Assembly (NCBI GenBank): GCA_900313265.1
Contig: OMRN01000312.1
Location: 1-10,106, forward strand
DNA from: an uncultured Lachnospiraceae bacterium
Lineage (GTDB): Bacteria; Bacillota; Clostridia; Lachnospirales; Lachnospiraceae
Direction of reading: 5' to 3'
Length of the DNA: 10,106 nt
Below, in pieces: positions 1 to 6,742 of the stretch; position 1 is the first letter of the stretch, and each line of letters starts with the position of its first letter. The position numbers and the translations under genes were made by a program. Under the pieces are notes generated by a model that was not told where the DNA came from, did no database searches, and saw only the letters and a program-made list of their open reading frames with translations.

Positions 1-1050
1 CTCGAAGGTGTGGAGGAAGTGCTTGTAACAGAGGAACTTTTCCCTTATCTGGAGGAAGAACTTTTCATGCTTGCCGGAAAGGAGCATCTTACGTTTAACG
101 TCTTCGGAAAACATACCGGCCATTCCCCGCTTGCGGGAGAGAATACCGCCGAGGGCGTTGCGAAGCAGATTTCCGTATTTTTAGGCGAAGACAACCAGGA
201 AGAAAAGCACCGGGAAGAGATCGAGGATCTTACGAGCCGGATTAAGGGCATGTTAAACGGAAACAGGGAAGAAACGGCAGCACCGGTATCCGTACCGGTG
301 CCCGATTTGCCGGTGAGACCTCCCGTACTGTGTGCGGGCTGTCCGCACAGGGCATCCTTCTATGCGGTAAAGCAGGCCATGAAGGGACTGAAGGCAAATT
401 TCTCCGGAGACATCGGCTGTTATACACTCGGAAATGCCATGCCGCTTGATATGGTTGACACCTGCCTTTGCATGGGTGCCGGAATTACCATGGCACAGGG
501 ACTTTACCATACCGATCCGGGGACTGCGAATTTTGCGTTTATCGGAGATTCCACATTCTTTGCCTCCGGTATGACGGGAATCGCCAATGCCGTGTATAAC
601 GAAGCGGATCTGATTGTCTGCATTCTGGATAATTCCACCACGGCAATGACCGGACACCAGCCTCATCCGGGAACCGGTATAAACATGATGGGGGATGTCA
701 TCGATAAAATCAATATCGAGGCCGTTTTAAAGGGTCTTGGTGTAAAGAAGGTTCTTACGGTTGATCCGCTGAATTTGGGAGAAGCCGTAAAGGCCGTAAA
801 TAAATGCGTAAAAATCGCAGGCGTAAAAGCGATTATTTTTAAATCGCCCTGCATTGCACTTTCGAAACCGACGGAAAAATGCATCATCACCGATGCCTGC
901 ATCGGATGTAAGAAATGCATTCGTGAAATCGGCTGCCCGGCAATCAGTTTTGTCGACGGGAAGGCAGTCATTGACGGATCCCTTTGCACCGGCTGCAGTT
1001 TGTGTGCGTCGGTTTGTCCGTCGTCTGCCATTGAAAAGGAGGTGCGCTAA
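1..1050 (+). CDS. iorA: Indolepyruvate ferredoxin oxidoreductase, alpha subunit (3' part)
   Basis: The reading frame is open to the left edge, so this is the C-terminal part (about 350 residues) of a protein that is usually about 600. IorA with IorB oxidatively decarboxylates aryl pyruvates (from Trp, Phe, Tyr) to arylacetyl-CoA and reduces ferredoxin; it is cytoplasmic and oxygen-sensitive. Numbering from the GTG at base 10, a thiamine-diphosphate binding region is visible (GDIGCYTLG, then GDSTFFASG and LDNSTTAMTGHQPHPGTG). The C-terminus carries two [4Fe-4S] ferredoxin motifs: C297-x2-C300-x2-C303-x5-C309-P and C326-x2-C329-x2-C332-x3-C336-P. This order (TPP domain then ferredoxin domain) is typical of IorA. 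The stop codon abuts the iorB start and the iorB ribosome site lies inside the last iorA codons, so the two are translationally coupled. The missing N-terminal pyrimidine-binding half must lie upstream of the window. Confidence 0.95.
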   Translation, partial: LEGVEEVLVTEELFPYLEEELFMLAGKEHLTFNVFGKHTGHSPLAGENTAEGVAKQISVFLGEDNQEEKHREEIEDLTSRIKGMLNGNREETAAPVSVPVPDLPVRPPVLCAGCPHRASFYAVKQAMKGLKANFSGDIGCYTLGNAMPLDMVDTCLCMGAGITMAQGLYHTDPGTANFAFIGDSTFFASGMTGIANAVYNEADLIVCILDNSTTAMTGHQPHPGTGINMMGDVIDKINIEAVLKGLGVKKVLTVDPLNLGEAVKAVNKCVKIAGVKAIIFKSPCIALSKPTEKCIITDACIGCKKCIREIGCPAISFVDGKAVIDGSLCTGCSLCASVCPSSAIEKEVR

Positions 1051-1794
1051 ATGTCCTATAATATTTTGCTTTGCGGAGTCGGCGGCCAGGGAACGGTCTT
1101 GGCATCCAAACTTTTAGCGGCAACCGCGGGAGGTGCGGGACTTTGTGTGCACTCTGCGGAGACCATCGGAATGGCACAAAGAGGAGGCCCGGTAACGAGC
1201 CACGTCCGGATCGGAGAGGATGCTTATTCTCCCTTAATTCCGAAGGGCGGTGCGGATTTAATCATTGCATTCGAACCGGCGGAAGCGGTCCGCAATCTGG
1301 ATTACCTGAAAAAAGACGGTGCCGTAATCGTAAACGAAAACTGCATCCGTCCGGTAACGGAATCGTTAAATCCCACGGGTTATGACGGAACGGAAATGCT
1401 CGAATATCTGAAACGGAAAATCGGAAGGTTAATTACGGTCAATGCCGATTCGTTATGCGAATCCCTGGGCTCTTCGAAGTTCTTTAACGTTGCCGTCCTC
1501 GGCGTGGCACAGGGAGCAAGACTTTTGGATTTTTCCGAAGAAGAAATTCTTTCCACGATCGAAAATACGGTGAAAGAAGATTTCGTTAAAATCAATAAAA
1601 AGGCATTTCTGCTCGGCCGGGAAATCGGCATGAAAGAAGCCGGTATCGGAATGTTTGCAAAGGGAAAGGAAGATGCATTCGATCTGTCGGAAGAGAATAA
1701 ACCGGCAGGCGTGTCCCGTCATCTGACAAAGGAGGAGGCAGAGAAACTGCTTTCCGTTCGAATTGAAGTAAGAAAGAAAAATCACAAGGCATAA
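1051..1794 (+). CDS. iorB: Indolepyruvate ferredoxin oxidoreductase, beta subunit
   Basis: This is the partner of IorA. It begins with the glycine-rich GVGGQGTV (residues 9-16), followed by the MAQRGGPV segment and IPKGGADLIIAFEPAEA, all hallmarks of the pyruvate ferredoxin oxidoreductase gamma-type fold. At 247 residues it is longer than the typical IorB of about 190-200; the extra 50 or so residues are a charged, lysine/glutamate-rich C-terminal tail with no domain I recognise. The ATG immediately follows the iorA stop, and AAGGAGG at 1037-1043 gives a well spaced ribosome site inside iorA. It is 13 bases before paaK, so iorA-iorB-paaK very likely form one transcript. Function by family resemblance is firm; substrate range among aryl pyruvates is inferred. 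Confidence 0.95.
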   Translation: MSYNILLCGVGGQGTVLASKLLAATAGGAGLCVHSAETIGMAQRGGPVTSHVRIGEDAYSPLIPKGGADLIIAFEPAEAVRNLDYLKKDGAVIVNENCIRPVTESLNPTGYDGTEMLEYLKRKIGRLITVNADSLCESLGSSKFFNVAVLGVAQGARLLDFSEEEILSTIENTVKEDFVKINKKAFLLGREIGMKEAGIGMFAKGKEDAFDLSEENKPAGVSRHLTKEEAEKLLSVRIEVRKKNHKA

Positions 1795-1807
1795 AGGGAG
1801 GGAATTC

Positions 1808-3046
1808 ATGAAGCCGACAAAGGAACAGCTGGAACTGATTAACAAACAGGTAAAACGCCTTGTGGCAGGCGAGAGTTATTACGGAAAAATGTACCGCGAA
1901 ATGGGTCTTACGGAAATCAATTCCGAGGAAGACTTCTATAAGATTCCGTTTTCCTCAAAGGAAGATTTGCGGAATGCATATCCGCTCGGCATTCAGGCCG
2001 TGCCCGACGAAGAAGTGGTAAGAATCCATTCTTCTTCCGGAACAACGGGAAAACCGGTAATCATTCCCTATACCAAAAAGGATGTGGAAGACTGGGCGAT
2101 TATGTTTGAACGCTGCTATAAGATGGCGGGGATTACCAGTAAAGACCGGATTCACATTACACCGGGATACGGACTGTGGACGGCCGGAATCGGTTTTCAG
2201 GCAGGCTGTGAGAGACTTGGTGCCATGGCGGTTCCCATGGGCCCCGGCAACACGGAAAAACAGATTCAGATGATGATCGATCTTAAGTCCACCGTGCTGT
2301 GCGCAACCTCTTCCTATGCGCTGCTTTTATCCGAAGAGATTAACAGGCGCGGAATCCGTGACCAGATTCATTTAACCAAGGGTGTCATCGGCTCCGAACG
2401 CTGGAGCGATAAGATGAGGGAAACCATTCATAACGGACTGGGGATTGATTTATACGATATTTACGGTCTGACCGAAATTTACGGACCGGGTATCGGAATT
2501 AACTGCCCGGGCGAGCGTGCGATGCACTGCTTCGATGATTATCTTTATATCGAAATTATCGATCCGAATACCGGGGAAAACGTACCGGACGGAGAGGAAG
2601 GAGAAATCGTCATTACGACGCTGGTTAAGGAAGGCGCACCGCTTTTACGTTTCCGTACCCATGATATTTCCCGCATTGTTCCGGGTGAGTGTAAGTGCGG
2701 ATGCAAATATCCGAGACTGGATGTCATCAAGGGAAGAAGCGATGACATGTTTAAGATTCACGGCGTGAATATGTTCCCGAGCCAGGTGGAGGAAATGCTG
2801 GCCAAAGTGGAAGGAGCGACGAGTGAATACCGTGTTACCTTAGCACATGACGATGACAAAAACTGCGATGTATTCTTACTTACCGTGGAGGGTGAAGGAA
2901 AATACAGTTTCGATGACATGGCAAAGAAGATTGCCTATGTCTTCAAGACCTATATCGGAGCCACTCCGAAAGTAACGATTGTTCCCGTCGGAACCCTGCC
3001 GAGAAGCGAGAAGAAGACCAAGAGAGTGACGGATTACCGCAACTGA
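1808..3046 (+). CDS. paaK: Phenylacetate-CoA ligase (aryl-acetate adenylate-forming enzyme)
   Basis: This 412-residue protein belongs to the ANL adenylating superfamily, PaaK branch, which joins phenylacetate (or a related arylacetate) to CoA using ATP, forming AMP and pyrophosphate. The P-loop-like SSSGTTGKP is at residues 75-83, YGLTE at 219-223, and the hinge segment GRSDDMFKIHGVNMFPSQVE at 309-328; the C-terminal lysine-rich RSEKKTKRV is the expected site of the catalytic lysine. Length is close to the usual 430. A small cluster, C295-x-C297-x-C299, may bind metal, but this is only a guess. The ribosome site GGGAGGG at 1796-1802 supports the ATG. Its place after iorAB suggests the pair links arylacetate, arylacetyl-CoA and aryl pyruvate, either making arylacetates from aromatic amino acids or reductively rebuilding amino acids from them. 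The gene ends with tandem stops TGA TAA. Confidence 0.93.
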   Translation: MKPTKEQLELINKQVKRLVAGESYYGKMYREMGLTEINSEEDFYKIPFSSKEDLRNAYPLGIQAVPDEEVVRIHSSSGTTGKPVIIPYTKKDVEDWAIMFERCYKMAGITSKDRIHITPGYGLWTAGIGFQAGCERLGAMAVPMGPGNTEKQIQMMIDLKSTVLCATSSYALLLSEEINRRGIRDQIHLTKGVIGSERWSDKMRETIHNGLGIDLYDIYGLTEIYGPGIGINCPGERAMHCFDDYLYIEIIDPNTGENVPDGEEGEIVITTLVKEGAPLLRFRTHDISRIVPGECKCGCKYPRLDVIKGRSDDMFKIHGVNMFPSQVEEMLAKVEGATSEYRVTLAHDDDKNCDVFLLTVEGEGKYSFDDMAKKIAYVFKTYIGATPKVTIVPVGTLPRSEKKTKRVTDYRN

Positions 3047-3154
3047 TAAGGGAAAGAAAAAACCAGAAAATACAGAACGGATAAAGCAGGTAAAAAAATC
3101 TGCGGACAAAGAGAGAGTCAAAGCAGACGAAAACTGCAGAATAAGGAGATGCGT

Positions 3155-4165
3155 ATGAAAATATTAGTCAGCGGAGGAACCGGATATATCGGATCACATA
3201 CTTGTGTGGAACTGATAGAAGCGGGACACGAGGTTGTCATTTTTGATAATTTATATAATTCCAAGGAAGAAACCCTGGATAAAATCAAGGCCATTACCGG
3301 AGTCCGTCCGAAGTTTTACAATGCGGACATGACGAAAGCAGAGGAACTTGAGCCGATTTTTGCGGAAAATAAGTTCGATGCGGTGATTCATTTTGCCGGA
3401 CTCAAAGCCGTCGGAGAGTCGGTGCAAAAACCCTTGATGTATTATGAAAATAACCTGGGCGGAACGTTCAACTTATGCGAAATGATGAATAAATACGGAT
3501 GTAAGAAAATCATCTTTTCCTCTTCCGCAACGGTTTACGGGGTCCCGGAGACGGTGCCGATTACCGAGCAGTTTCCTCTCGGTGCGACGAATCCGTATGG
3601 CCGGACGAAGCTGATGCTCGAAGAAATCTTAACCGATCTTACGGTGGCCGACCCCGAGTGGAGCGTTGTTCTGCTTCGCTATTTCAATCCGATCGGAGCA
3701 CATGAAAGCGGATTAATCGGCGAATCACCGAACGGCATTCCCAATAACCTGATGCCGTATATCATGCAGGTGGCAGTCGGAAAACTGCCGGAACTCGGCG
3801 TTTTCGGAAACGATTACGATACCCCGGACGGAACCGGCGTGCGCGACTATATTCATGTAACGGACCTTGCGAAAGGTCATGTTGCAGCACTGCCCAAGGC
3901 CGTAAACGAGAAGGGGGTTCATATTTACAACCTCGGAACCGGTAACGGATATTCCGTACTGGATATCGTGAAGGCATTCGAAACATCCAACGGAGTAAAG
4001 GTGCCTTATTCCATCAAACCGAGACGTGCCGGTGATGTGGCGCAGTGTTATGCCGATCCGACAAAAGCGAAAGAAGAACTCGGCTGGGTGGCACAGTATG
4101 ATTTGGAGCGTATGTGCAAGGATTCCTGGCGTTTTATCTGTAAGGAAACCGGACGGGAGATTTAA
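3155..4165 (+). CDS. galE: UDP-glucose 4-epimerase
   Basis: GalE interconverts UDP-glucose and UDP-galactose with tightly bound NAD, serving galactose use and cell-surface sugar supply. It is an extended short-chain dehydrogenase of 336 residues, the normal family length. The NAD-binding GGTGYIGS is at residues 7-14, the catalytic serine lies in SSSATVYG (about 122-129), and the Tyr148-x3-Lys152 pair is in NPYGRTK. I chose the second ATG (3155) and not the in-frame ATG at 3149: the ribosome site AAGGAG at 3143-3148 directly abuts 3149 but lies six bases from 3155, and starting at MKILVSGGTG matches the family. It lies 108 bases after paaK with no visible terminator between, so partial read-through from the upstream operon is possible; I see no convincing own promoter. 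Confidence 0.95.
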   Translation: MKILVSGGTGYIGSHTCVELIEAGHEVVIFDNLYNSKEETLDKIKAITGVRPKFYNADMTKAEELEPIFAENKFDAVIHFAGLKAVGESVQKPLMYYENNLGGTFNLCEMMNKYGCKKIIFSSSATVYGVPETVPITEQFPLGATNPYGRTKLMLEEILTDLTVADPEWSVVLLRYFNPIGAHESGLIGESPNGIPNNLMPYIMQVAVGKLPELGVFGNDYDTPDGTGVRDYIHVTDLAKGHVAALPKAVNEKGVHIYNLGTGNGYSVLDIVKAFETSNGVKVPYSIKPRRAGDVAQCYADPTKAKEELGWVAQYDLERMCKDSWRFICKETGREI

Positions 4166-4213
4166 TTCCCGACATATCATGTATTATTTAGCGTAAAAAA
4201 GGAGGAATTTGAA

Positions 4214-4807
4214 ATGGACGGAAACATGAATTTTGATCCCATGACGGGACAGCCGCTTAATAATCCGGCACCGCAACCGGAAGTTCAGCCGCAGCCGGTA
4301 TACACACAGCCACAACCCCAGCCGGTCTATACGCAGCCGGTATACACACAGCCGCAGCCCCAGCCGGTTTATACGCAGCCGGTCTATACACAACCGGTTT
4401 ATACGCAGCCGGTTTACACACAGGCCCCGGTACAGAAAGATCCGGTTGTATTTCCCGGAAAGGAAATTGTTGCCGTGGTGTTTGGAGGTTTTTCTCTTTT
4501 CCACAGTTTAATCGGAGCGGGATTCAGCTGGTTCCCGTTTTACGGATGGTTTATCGGCGGCTTTAATGCCGTATTCGGTCTGATTTGTGCCATTGTGGCA
4601 AAGGCAAATGCCGGAAAAGTGAAGAAAGAAGCGACTTCCTATACCGGAAAAGTGAAAGCGGCGGGAGGCCTTTCCACGGCCGGCCTGATTCTTTCCATTC
4701 TCGGAATTCTGGAAGTGATTATCAGTGTTATTGTCGTTATTATCTTTATGGTAATTATCGGCGGAGCAGGCATCAGCGATATTCTAAACAACGGATACAC
4801 ATTTTAA
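4214..4807 (+). CDS. Small membrane protein with PVYTQ-repeat tail (DUF4190-like)
   Basis: This 197-residue protein has two parts. Residues 1-75 are a Pro/Gln/Tyr-rich low-complexity tail with seven copies of PVYTQ. From residue 80, FPGKEIVAVVFG opens a hydrophobic region with about three or four membrane-spanning stretches (about 84-107, 110-130, 152-184), with a basic stretch AKANAGKVKKEATSYTGKVKAAGG between them, as in DUF4190-type proteins. There is no signal peptide or enzyme motif; function is unknown. The ribosome site AAGGAGG at 4199-4205 supports the ATG. The next gene, 21 bases on, encodes a paralog with the same core and the same MDGN start and YTF end. The family assignment is by resemblance in layout and is tentative; that it is a real membrane protein is much more certain. 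Confidence 0.85.
   Translation: MDGNMNFDPMTGQPLNNPAPQPEVQPQPVYTQPQPQPVYTQPVYTQPQPQPVYTQPVYTQPVYTQPVYTQAPVQKDPVVFPGKEIVAVVFGGFSLFHSLIGAGFSWFPFYGWFIGGFNAVFGLICAIVAKANAGKVKKEATSYTGKVKAAGGLSTAGLILSILGILEVIISVIVVIIFMVIIGGAGISDILNNGYTF
4295..4423 (+). repeat. In-frame tandem repeat encoding PVYTQ units
   Basis: Seven PVYTQ units, two sets of them separated by PQPQ spacers, fill residues 28-70 of the first membrane protein. The codons vary between copies (TAC/TAT, ACA/ACG, GTA/GTC/GTT), so the repeat is conserved better at the protein than at the DNA level, which suggests selection on the peptide and not just recent slippage. Confidence 0.9.
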
Positions 4808-4828
4808 TTGTTACGGAAAGGGAACGAA

Positions 4829-5503
4829 ATGGACGGAAATACCGGTTACGGAGAATACACGCCGGATTTAAATGCATCTGCCGGATATGACAATCCGGGA
4901 ATCAATGAGGGATACGATGCGGGATATGTAAATCCCGGGTATGATGCAGGGTACGTAAACCCCGGTTATGCAAATGCAGGGTACGTAAATCAGGGATATA
5001 TAAATCCCGGATTTAATCAGGGATACCCGGCACCGGGATATGATGCATCTTACACAATGCCGGATTTGCAGGGCTTTCAGGAAGAACCCGTTCGCTGCCC
5101 CGGCAAAGAAATTGTTGCACTGGTATTCGGAATCAATGCCCTTTTCTGGGGAGTATTTGCGGTTCTGTTCTGCTGGTATCCGATTATTGCCTGGTTTTAC
5201 GCCCTCAGCGGAATTGTCTATGCAATCGTGGCACTTGTCATGGCAAAGAAAGTAAAGGAGCAGGCGGAAGAGACCACGCGTAAAGTCGATATCGGAAAGG
5301 GTCTTGGCATTGCCGGTCTGATTACTTCCGTCGTCGGCCTTGTCATTTCCGTTATTATTGCCGTAATATTCGGTGTGGCGGTCATCGGAGGATTATTAAA
5401 TTCCGTTAACAGTTACAATAATGCCATTAATAATTACAACAATAATTATAATAACGGAAGCACGTACAACAATAACGGCACCGGTTATTACTACACATTC
5501 TGA
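4829..5503 (+). CDS. Small membrane protein with GYVNPGY-repeat tail (paralog of the previous gene)
   Basis: This 224-residue protein shares the membrane core of its upstream neighbour: CPGKEIVALVFG (residues 90-101) aligns with FPGKEIVAVVFG, and the later GLGIAGLITSVVGLVISVIIAVIFG aligns with GLSTAGLILSILGILEVIISVIVVI. Its N-terminal tail is different: repeats of GYDA, GYVNPGY and GYINPGF (residues 28-71). It also has an Asn/Tyr-rich C-terminal tail (about 194-224) ending YYTF. I chose the ATG at 4829 over the in-frame TTG at 4808 because the upstream paralog also starts MDGN and AAAGGG at 4816-4821 gives a usable ribosome site. It is probably cotranscribed with its neighbour. The last 13 bases overlap the 3' end of a convergent gene. 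Function is unknown; the sticky-looking tails suggest interaction or self-assembly, which is inference. Confidence 0.85.
   Translation: MDGNTGYGEYTPDLNASAGYDNPGINEGYDAGYVNPGYDAGYVNPGYANAGYVNQGYINPGFNQGYPAPGYDASYTMPDLQGFQEEPVRCPGKEIVALVFGINALFWGVFAVLFCWYPIIAWFYALSGIVYAIVALVMAKKVKEQAEETTRKVDIGKGLGIAGLITSVVGLVISVIIAVIFGVAVIGGLLNSVNSYNNAINNYNNNYNNGSTYNNNGTGYYYTF
4910..5041 (+). repeat. In-frame degenerate repeat encoding GY-(V/I)NPG-type units
   Basis: About ten short units of the form GY-x-x or GYxNPG occupy residues 28-71 of the second membrane protein. Two 27-base copies (GYDAGYVNP twice) are close to identical at the DNA level, with later copies diverging (GYVNQ, GYINP, GFNQ). Confidence 0.8.
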
Positions 5504-5787
5504 CATTTGCAGGAAATCTGCCAGACGGTTTTGGGCGGAGTGTTGTAAAGACGTACGGTCTTTTCGGTACCGAGAATAAGAATGCTGCATTCAAAAATAA
5601 GCGTATTGTCGGTTACGTAAACACCGTCCGGCATCTGCATGCAGCCGCGGTGGGAGAGATCTTTGTATTTCTTAATGGAATAAACCTGTGGCAGGCCGTC
5701 TTCATCGGTCACACGAATTCTAAGGGGGATGATATCCCCCTTTTTTGAATACATGCATATTAAATCGACATCCTGCAGGTGATTCAT
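5491..5787 (-). CDS. Conserved-type small cytoplasmic protein of unknown function
   Basis: This 98-residue protein reads MNHLQDVDLICMYSKKGDI at its start, continues with RIRVTDEDGLPQVYSI and ends near the left coordinate. It has no signal peptide or membrane segment. It looks like a compact beta-rich domain and resembles small hypothetical proteins I associate with Lachnospiraceae (beginning with a DLIxxxxxxG-x-PxxxR-type segment), but I can give it no function. I chose the ATG at 5787 over an upstream in-frame TTG at 5793: GAGGA lies about seven bases before the ATG and only two before the TTG. A good promoter lies upstream with a palindrome in its spacer. The gene converges with the membrane-protein pair, overlapping it by 13 bases, and its codons for SKKGDIIPL double as the plus-strand terminator hairpin. 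Confidence 0.8.
   Translation of the reverse strand: MNHLQDVDLICMYSKKGDIIPLRIRVTDEDGLPQVYSIKKYKDLSHRGCMQMPDGVYVTDNTLIFECSILILGTEKTVRLYNTPPKTVWQISCKCQNV
5722..5746 (+). terminator. Rho-independent terminator for the membrane-protein pair, inside the opposing gene
   Basis: A perfect 9-bp stem (AAGGGGGAT / ATCCCCCTT) with loop GAT is followed on the plus strand by TTTT. It is the first terminator-like structure after the stop at 5503, about 220 bases downstream. In the opposite direction the stem has no U-tract, so it should not stop the minus-strand gene in which it lies. It makes the plus-strand mRNA end antisense to most of that gene. Confidence 0.7.
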
Positions 5788-5830
5788 AAACAAATCCTCA
5801 CAAATGGCTTTAAAACAGGGTTTTTAAAAT

Positions 5831-5859
5831 AATATAGAACATTTGTTCTTATTTGTAAA
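5831..5859 (-). promoter_or_regulatory. Sigma-A type promoter of the minus-strand small gene
   Basis: Read on the minus strand there is TTTACA (5854-5859), exactly 17 bases, then TATATT (5831-5836). Transcription would start about 5824, giving a leader of some 37 bases with a GAGGA ribosome site before the ATG at 5787. The distance, order and spacing all fit. Confidence 0.65.
5836..5849. promoter_or_regulatory. LexA/SOS-box-like palindrome in the promoter spacer
   Basis: AGAACATTTGTTCT is a palindrome with 6-base arms and contains GAAC-N4-GTTC, the core of the Gram-positive LexA box (CGAAC-N4-GTTCG in Bacillus). It sits between the -35 and -10 of the minus-strand promoter, where a bound repressor would block RNA polymerase. 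A further GAACAAAT half-site lies at 5862-5869, just upstream of the -35. Whether LexA or another repressor binds is inferred. Confidence 0.5.
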
Positions 5860-6019
5860 CCGAACAAATTATTAATTTTTGAGAATTATAAAAGATTTTA
5901 TAAGAGAATCCGGCAACAGTGACAGAACTGTGACCGAAGAGGGTGTATTCTTTCTTTAAATTAAAACAACAATAAAAAACCTCATTCATAAAAATAAAAA
6001 ATAACGAAAGGAAGGAAAT

Positions 6020-6592
6020 ATGCATATGAAAAGAACAATGAAAAATCAGATTAAGGCTATGACGGCAATCATACTTTCCTTCGTATTTTTCATGACGATG
6101 GGAATGTATGCTTTTGCGGCCTCTCCGAGGGAAGATACGGCAGCGATGCTTCGTGCCACGAAGGGAGATTATTACGCGGATCAGTGGTTGCAATGGCAGG
6201 ACATGATGGACAATTATATTCATTTTAAATTCAGCAATGCCGGATTTTTCTGTGTGAAAGAAACCAAGCTGTATGCGAGGGAAATCGTCGGAATGTATGA
6301 AGACGGATCCTATATTATCGGTCCCTGGAAACTGGTTCATCAGGGAAGCGGAGAGGGTGAAAGGCTTTCCTTACCCGGAGATTATGTAATGTTTGCATTC
6401 GGATACGATGTTACATGGGGAACCGACTGGCCGTACAGCGACGTATTCTGGACGGATGCCAAAACAAGAGTAAGAGAAATCAGCATCTATTCCTGGGGAG
6501 AAGTAAGGACACCGGGAATACATATAAGTGTTAACGGAGAAGAAGTATATGACAGATATAATCTTCCCTCACATAAGCAATGGCAGCCGTAG
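6020..6592 (+). CDS. Secreted protein of unknown function
   Basis: This 190-residue protein has a clear signal peptide: basic start (KRTMKNQIK), hydrophobic core (TAIILSFVFFMTMGMY), and a signal peptidase I site AFA-A at about residue 33. The mature part (about 157 residues) is rich in aromatic residues (eight Trp, many Tyr) and acidic, with no cell-wall anchor, lipobox or membrane segment after the signal. I recognise no domain. The start could be ATG 6020 or ATG 6026; AAAGGAAGG at 6007-6015 serves either one, and the second gives a more usual MKRTMKNQ start. It stands alone: no confident promoter was found in the A/T-rich 150 bases upstream, and a strong terminator follows. Tandem TAG TAG stops end it. 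The aromatic, probably beta-rich composition could suit ligand or carbohydrate binding, but that is speculation. Confidence 0.85.
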   Translation: MHMKRTMKNQIKAMTAIILSFVFFMTMGMYAFAASPREDTAAMLRATKGDYYADQWLQWQDMMDNYIHFKFSNAGFFCVKETKLYAREIVGMYEDGSYIIGPWKLVHQGSGEGERLSLPGDYVMFAFGYDVTWGTDWPYSDVFWTDAKTRVREISIYSWGEVRTPGIHISVNGEEVYDRYNLPSHKQWQP

Positions 6593-6612
6593 TAGCGGTA
6601 ACGGGATTTTTT

Positions 6613-6655
6613 AAAGGATCTTTCCCCGGTTTTGACAGGAGAAAGGTCCTTTTTT
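6613..6655 (+). terminator. Rho-independent terminator of the secreted-protein gene
   Basis: A 12-bp stem, AAAGGATCTTTC (6613-6624) with GAAAGGTCCTTT (6641-6652) including one G-U pair, closes a 16-base loop and runs into six U residues (6650-6655). It lies 20 bases after the stop codon and insulates the following metY promoter. Confidence 0.85.
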
Positions 6656-6668
6656 AAAAAATTTTTAA

Positions 6669-6691
6669 AAACCTATTGACACGATAGGTTT
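6669..6691. promoter_or_regulatory. Palindromic operator overlapping the metY -35 box
   Basis: AAACCTAT (6669-6676) and ATAGGTTT (6684-6691) form a perfect 8+8 inverted repeat around TGACACG. The -35 hexamer TTGACA lies in its centre, so a dimeric protein bound here would exclude RNA polymerase. The convergent Rrf2-family regulator at 9504-9899 is the obvious candidate, by analogy with CymR, the Rrf2 repressor of cysteine genes in Bacillus and Staphylococcus; the assignment is inference. Confidence 0.6.
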
Positions 6692-6705
6692 ATATGTGAT
6701 ATAAA
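6676..6705 (+). promoter_or_regulatory. Promoter of the leader-metY-cysK operon
   Basis: TTGACA (6676-6681) is a consensus -35. After 18 bases comes TATAAA (6700-6705), preceded by TGA, an extended -10 element. Transcription would begin near 6712, about 30 bases before the leader ATG and about 450 before metY. Confidence 0.8.
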
Positions 6706-6742
6706 AAAATGCGTAAGCAAAAAATGAAAGGAGCATGAAGTC

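Noticed and set aside
253..666. 137-codon minus-strand frame inside iorA
   Set aside because: It lies wholly antisense to a clearly conserved thiamine-diphosphate domain, has no ribosome site, and shows no protein-like motif.
3047..3148. Possible terminator or riboswitch between paaK and galE
   Set aside because: Only weak 4-bp stems (GCAG...CTGC) with no U-tract were found, and no consensus promoter or known riboswitch motif.
5916..5931. ACAGT-N6-ACTGT small dyad upstream of the secreted-protein gene
   Set aside because: Arms are only five bases and no convincing -35/-10 pair lies near it, so it cannot be called an operator.
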